In this document: in pieces, positions 12,614 to 15,032 of the stretch
Numbering within the stretch: position 1 is the first letter of the stretch
Layout of the letters: each line of letters starts with the position of its first letter
NCBI GenBank assembly: GCA_004556875.1
Contig: SFFP01000023.1
Location: 1 to 15,032, forward strand
DNA: 15,032 nucleotides
Direction: 5' to 3'
Source: Ruminococcus flavefaciens
Lineage (GTDB): Bacteria > Bacillota_A > Clostridia > Oscillospirales > Ruminococcaceae
Notes under the pieces: model-generated
The model's database searches: none
What the model saw: the letters and a program-made list of their open reading frames with translations, nothing else
Told to the model about the DNA's origin: nothing
Translations under genes and position numbers: made by a program

Positions 12614-14116
12614 CTACGTTATTAAGTTGTTGTATATCCGATTAACATTATCTTCGCCTATGTCAAAGAAGATATAACGGTTTTGGAAGTGTACCTCAAG
12701 CCGTCCGTCATCTATGAGATAGATAGTTCCCTCTATTTCTGTACCGTATATCGTTACGATATTTTCAAGCTTAAAGGGCAGCAATCCTATCGGTTTAGGG
12801 TCATCATAATAAACTTCAGCGGCAGTGTCTGCGTTCATATTCAGTATGTTTAAAAATTCATCTTTGTTGAAATCATCTTTAAAAACGCCGTTCATACAGT
12901 CAATAGAGAAGGTTATAAGTACATTGTCGCGGAAATCTGTTGCGGTAAGAAATTCAGCAATATCCTTTGGCACGAAATCATAATTCACGCCGAGATATAC
13001 CTGGTCGGTGTCGGTAAATCTTATCATGCAGATAAATGCCGGGTCATATGAGTCGTATACGTATATCTGAGCGTTCAGCGTTTTTTCGTCGTATTCGGAA
13101 TATACCGTTCCGTCATACAATAATTCATCATACTCAGTGATCTCCAACGGATACTTAGCTTCTGCAAGGGTGTATGTGGAACCGTTGTAATTGAATTCGT
13201 GGCATGGTTCAGTGACTATCGGCGAAGCATCAACCGATGTCGTAGCAACAGGTGAAGCTGTTGAAGTTGCTGTTGGTGTACGTGTGGCAGATGTTGCTAC
13301 AGCAGAAGGTGCAGTAGTTGCTGATGTATACCACATATGCGTAGAAGTTGCGTATGTCGCCGAGGTGTACAGCCTTGTGGTCATAGGTGCTGTAGTAGTC
13401 GTTGTGAAAACAGGAACATAGTATGTCGATGTGACGTGCGGACGGGTCGTAGATGTACGTGTAACGGTAGTCCGCAAAGTTGTTGTTGTGCGGGGACGTG
13501 TATAAGATGTACTGCGTGTAGTTGAGACGCGTGACGAAGTCGTTGTGTGCACAGGCGACAGACGAGTCGTTGTAGTTGTGCGCGGTCTTGTCACAGTCGA
13601 AGAATGGAGCGAAGTAGTGCGGTTTGAATTACCTGACTGTTCTGATTTTCCGTCAGTAACGATTATCTCCATGCTTGATGCAGTAGTTTTTACAGGTTTA
13701 TTATCATTTTTGCCGTTGTTAGCAGCTGTAGTTGTGACTGAATGGTTTCCGCTGTGCTTGGTTTCGGCAGGACTGCTTTCATTTCCTTTTTCAGCGGATA
13801 CAGAGACAGTTGTCTCAGTTACGAGTGTATTGCTGATATCTGTTGTCAGCGCAGTTAAAGCTGTTGTATAATCAACAGCAGTTGTTACGGAAGTAGTTGT
13901 AACAGGAGTGATATTGTCTGGTTCTTTATTCTGTGATGGCTTGATGCTCTTCAGAAAGTCCATATTCCATATGCCAAAGCCAAGTATTATCATAAGGCAG
14001 CAGCTAAGAGTAACGGCAGCACTTCTGAATATCACAGCCTTTTTGCGTTTCTTTTCTTCAAGATATGCTTCTCTGCGCTGAAAAACTCTATTAGCGATCT
14101 CTTTATAATCTCTCAT
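12614..14116 (-). CDS. single-pass membrane protein with Thr-rich stalk, putative anti-sigma sensor
   Basis: A 500-residue protein I cannot place in a named family. The N-terminal 28 residues (MRDYKEIANRVFQRREAYLE onward) are charged and probably cytoplasmic. One membrane helix covers about 29-50. A stalk of roughly 230 residues (about 70-303) is dominated by Thr and Ser with Pro and Arg, mucin-like, and contains two similar TRPRTTTT units. The C-terminal domain of about 197 residues, starting CHEFNYNGSTYTL, is acidic, aromatic and globular-looking and would sit outside the wall. Coupling to an ECF sigma gene (14-base overlap) suggests that the N-terminus holds the sigma factor and the outer domain senses something. 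The ATG at 14116 has AAGGAGG nine bases upstream; a TTG at 14137 would sit on that site. No zinc-type anti-sigma HxxxCxxC motif is present. Confidence 0.7.
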   Translation of the reverse strand: MRDYKEIANRVFQRREAYLEEKKRKKAVIFRSAAVTLSCCLMIILGFGIWNMDFLKSIKPSQNKEPDNITPVTTTSVTTAVDYTTALTALTTDISNTLVTETTVSVSAEKGNESSPAETKHSGNHSVTTTAANNGKNDNKPVKTTASSMEIIVTDGKSEQSGNSNRTTSLHSSTVTRPRTTTTTRLSPVHTTTSSRVSTTRSTSYTRPRTTTTLRTTVTRTSTTRPHVTSTYYVPVFTTTTTAPMTTRLYTSATYATSTHMWYTSATTAPSAVATSATRTPTATSTASPVATTSVDASPIVTEPCHEFNYNGSTYTLAEAKYPLEITEYDELLYDGTVYSEYDEKTLNAQIYVYDSYDPAFICMIRFTDTDQVYLGVNYDFVPKDIAEFLTATDFRDNVLITFSIDCMNGVFKDDFNKDEFLNILNMNADTAAEVYYDDPKPIGLLPFKLENIVTIYGTEIEGTIYLIDDGRLEVHFQNRYIFFDIGEDNVNRIYNNLIT

Positions 14117-14657
14117 ACTCAAAGCCCTCCTTTTCAAGCTTTGATCTCAGCGCAAGCTTTGCTCTGTACAGGAGATTTTCTATCTGACGGTTGCTTTTGT
14201 GCATTATCTTGGCAGCCTCAGTGTTGCTCAGCTCTTCAAAAAAGGTCAGGTAAAGCACCTGTCTGTAATCGGAGCTGAGAGTCTCCATAGCTCTATGAAG
14301 CGAGATCTTTTGTTCTTCCCGAAGATAATCCTGTTCGATATTGCGCTCATCGGAAAGGTCATAATATTCTTCTGCAGGAGTGGATGAGATGCGTGATCTT
14401 TTGCGGAGTCCGTCAAGAGCGGCATTTCTGCCTATTGTGTAAAGCCATGTCTTGAATGAGCATTTACCCGAGAATTTCGGCTTTTTGACAGACAGCTTAA
14501 AGAACGTATCTTCCATAAATTCTTCAGCAAGACTTAGTGAGCCTGTAATGCCGTTAAGATACAGCATAAGGCCGTCTTTATAATCACGTATGAGCTCGAC
14601 TAATCCATTGTCGTCGCCGTCGAGGTAACGGCGGTAGCTACTTGCACCGTTATCCAT
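14103..14657 (-). CDS. ECF-type RNA polymerase sigma factor
   Basis: A 184-residue sigma-70 family factor of the extracytoplasmic-function class. Region 2 covers about 14-88, with the core-binding and -10 melting stretch around KPKFSGKCSFKTWLYTIGRN and AALDGLRKR. Region 4 covers about 125-178, with the helix-turn-helix SNTEAAKIMHKSNRQIENLLYRA-type pattern for the -35 element. No region 3 is present, as expected. The ATG at 14657 follows AAAGGAGG by five bases; the frame extends upstream to 14690 without a ribosome site. Its stop overlaps the start of the stalked membrane protein by 14 bases, the usual coupling of a sigma factor with its anti-sigma regulator. Target promoters are unknown. Confidence 0.92.
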   Translation of the reverse strand: MDNGASSYRRYLDGDDNGLVELIRDYKDGLMLYLNGITGSLSLAEEFMEDTFFKLSVKKPKFSGKCSFKTWLYTIGRNAALDGLRKRSRISSTPAEEYYDLSDERNIEQDYLREEQKISLHRAMETLSSDYRQVLYLTFFEELSNTEAAKIMHKSNRQIENLLYRAKLALRSKLEKEGFEYERL

Positions 14658-14671
14658 GAGCGCCTCCTTTC

Positions 14672-14764
14672 TATAGGATCGTCTTCTCACTTATTTGACG
14701 TATGAGAAGAGCGTTTCTCTCAGATACGAGAGATAATAATTCGGAAATCAAAAATATAGGATCG
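14672..14764. repeat. 10-bp direct repeat TATAGGATCG in the sigma gene leader
   Basis: TATAGGATCG occurs at 14672-14681 and 14755-14764. Between the copies lies an 8-bp inverted repeat, TCTTCTCA (14682-14689) / TGAGAAGA (14703-14710). A further dyad GATCGG / CCGATC (14760-14782) overlaps the second copy. They could be regulator sites or leader RNA structure; function is unknown. Confidence 0.4.
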
Positions 14765-14794
14765 GATATAGCACACCCGATCTATGCATAATCT

Positions 14795-14823
14795 ATGATA
14801 TCATATAAGACACAAACAGTCAA
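14795..14823 (-). promoter_or_regulatory. promoter of the sigma/anti-sigma-like operon
   Basis: Minus-strand TTGACT (14818-14823), a 17-base spacer and TATCAT (14795-14800). The predicted start near 14788 leaves a leader of about 130 bases that contains the repeats described separately. Confidence 0.6.
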
Positions 14824-14995
14824 GAAAATAGCGGATTTTTATGTGTTATAAAATCAAAATAGCAATATTATGCTGTGCTTGATATCGAAATACAAAGAAA
14901 AAACTGCTCCTGCTGATTTTGTATTGCAATTTATCTACCTTTATGCTCCATTTTTTGCTGACTTTTTATAATTTGTTCAGTTTTTGCTCTCTTCG
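14824..14995. other. AT-rich intergenic region
   Basis: I see no open frame with a ribosome site and no RNA gene here. It separates the sigma operon promoter from a divergent promoter at the right edge. Confidence 0.5.
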
Positions 14996-15024
14996 TTGAC
15001 TGCCTTTGTGCAAAATGATATAAT
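14996..15024 (+). promoter_or_regulatory. strong sigma-A promoter reading out of the right edge
   Basis: TTGACT (14996-15001), a 17-base spacer and TATAAT (15019-15024), with TGA just before the -10 box. The gene it drives lies beyond the window. Confidence 0.75.
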
Positions 15025-15032
15025 ATATAATA

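Noticed and set aside
13191..13871. Plus-strand Val-rich and Cys-rich open frames
   Set aside because: They are the complement of the Thr codons (ACN read backwards as NGT) in the stalk of the membrane protein. They have no ribosome site or promoter.

Overview
The window reads as chromosome of an anaerobic, fibre-degrading Firmicute of the Ruminococcus type (R. albus / R. flavefaciens group; inferred). The main clue is a secreted GH30 glucuronoxylanase ending in a type I dockerin, the module that plugs enzymes into cellulosomes. Strong AGGAGG-type ribosome sites, sigma-A promoters with 17-base spacers and a Gram-positive LexA box agree with this. No tRNA, rRNA, CRISPR array or insertion sequence was found.

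Layout. (1) 1-3104, minus strand: a response regulator and histidine kinase overlap and end at an intrinsic terminator. They are followed by a separate MacB-type ABC ATPase and an FtsX-like permease cut by the left edge. (2) 3201-6342, plus strand: a two-gene phosphonate operon. The first gene fuses a LicC/PntC-like nucleotidyltransferase, a degenerate-looking TagD-like cytidylyltransferase and phosphoenolpyruvate mutase; the second is phosphonopyruvate decarboxylase. Together they turn phosphoenolpyruvate into phosphonoacetaldehyde, normally a precursor of 2-aminoethylphosphonate used to decorate surface glycans. No transaminase is present. This operon and the regulator gene are transcribed divergently from promoters whose -35 boxes lie on the same bases. 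(3) 6386-7711, minus strand: a U32-peptidase-like protein with two cysteine clusters and a Pro/Gly/Ala-rich insert, behind a long leader. (4) 8134-10078, plus strand: a Y-family DNA polymerase and a YolD-like protein under a consensus promoter with a LexA (SOS) box just downstream. (5) 10403-12445, minus strand: the GH30-CBM22-dockerin xylanase. (6) 12614-14657, minus strand: an ECF sigma factor translationally coupled to a membrane protein with a short cytoplasmic head, one membrane helix, a roughly 230-residue Thr/Ser-rich stalk and an unknown external C-terminal domain, organised like an anti-sigma sensor. (7) The right edge holds a strong plus-strand promoter pointing out of the window.

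The most notable items are the three-domain phosphonate fusion, the sigma/stalked-sensor pair next to a cellulosomal xylanase, and the shared divergent promoter between the two-component system and the phosphonate genes. Identifications rest on reading motifs by eye; no search was run.
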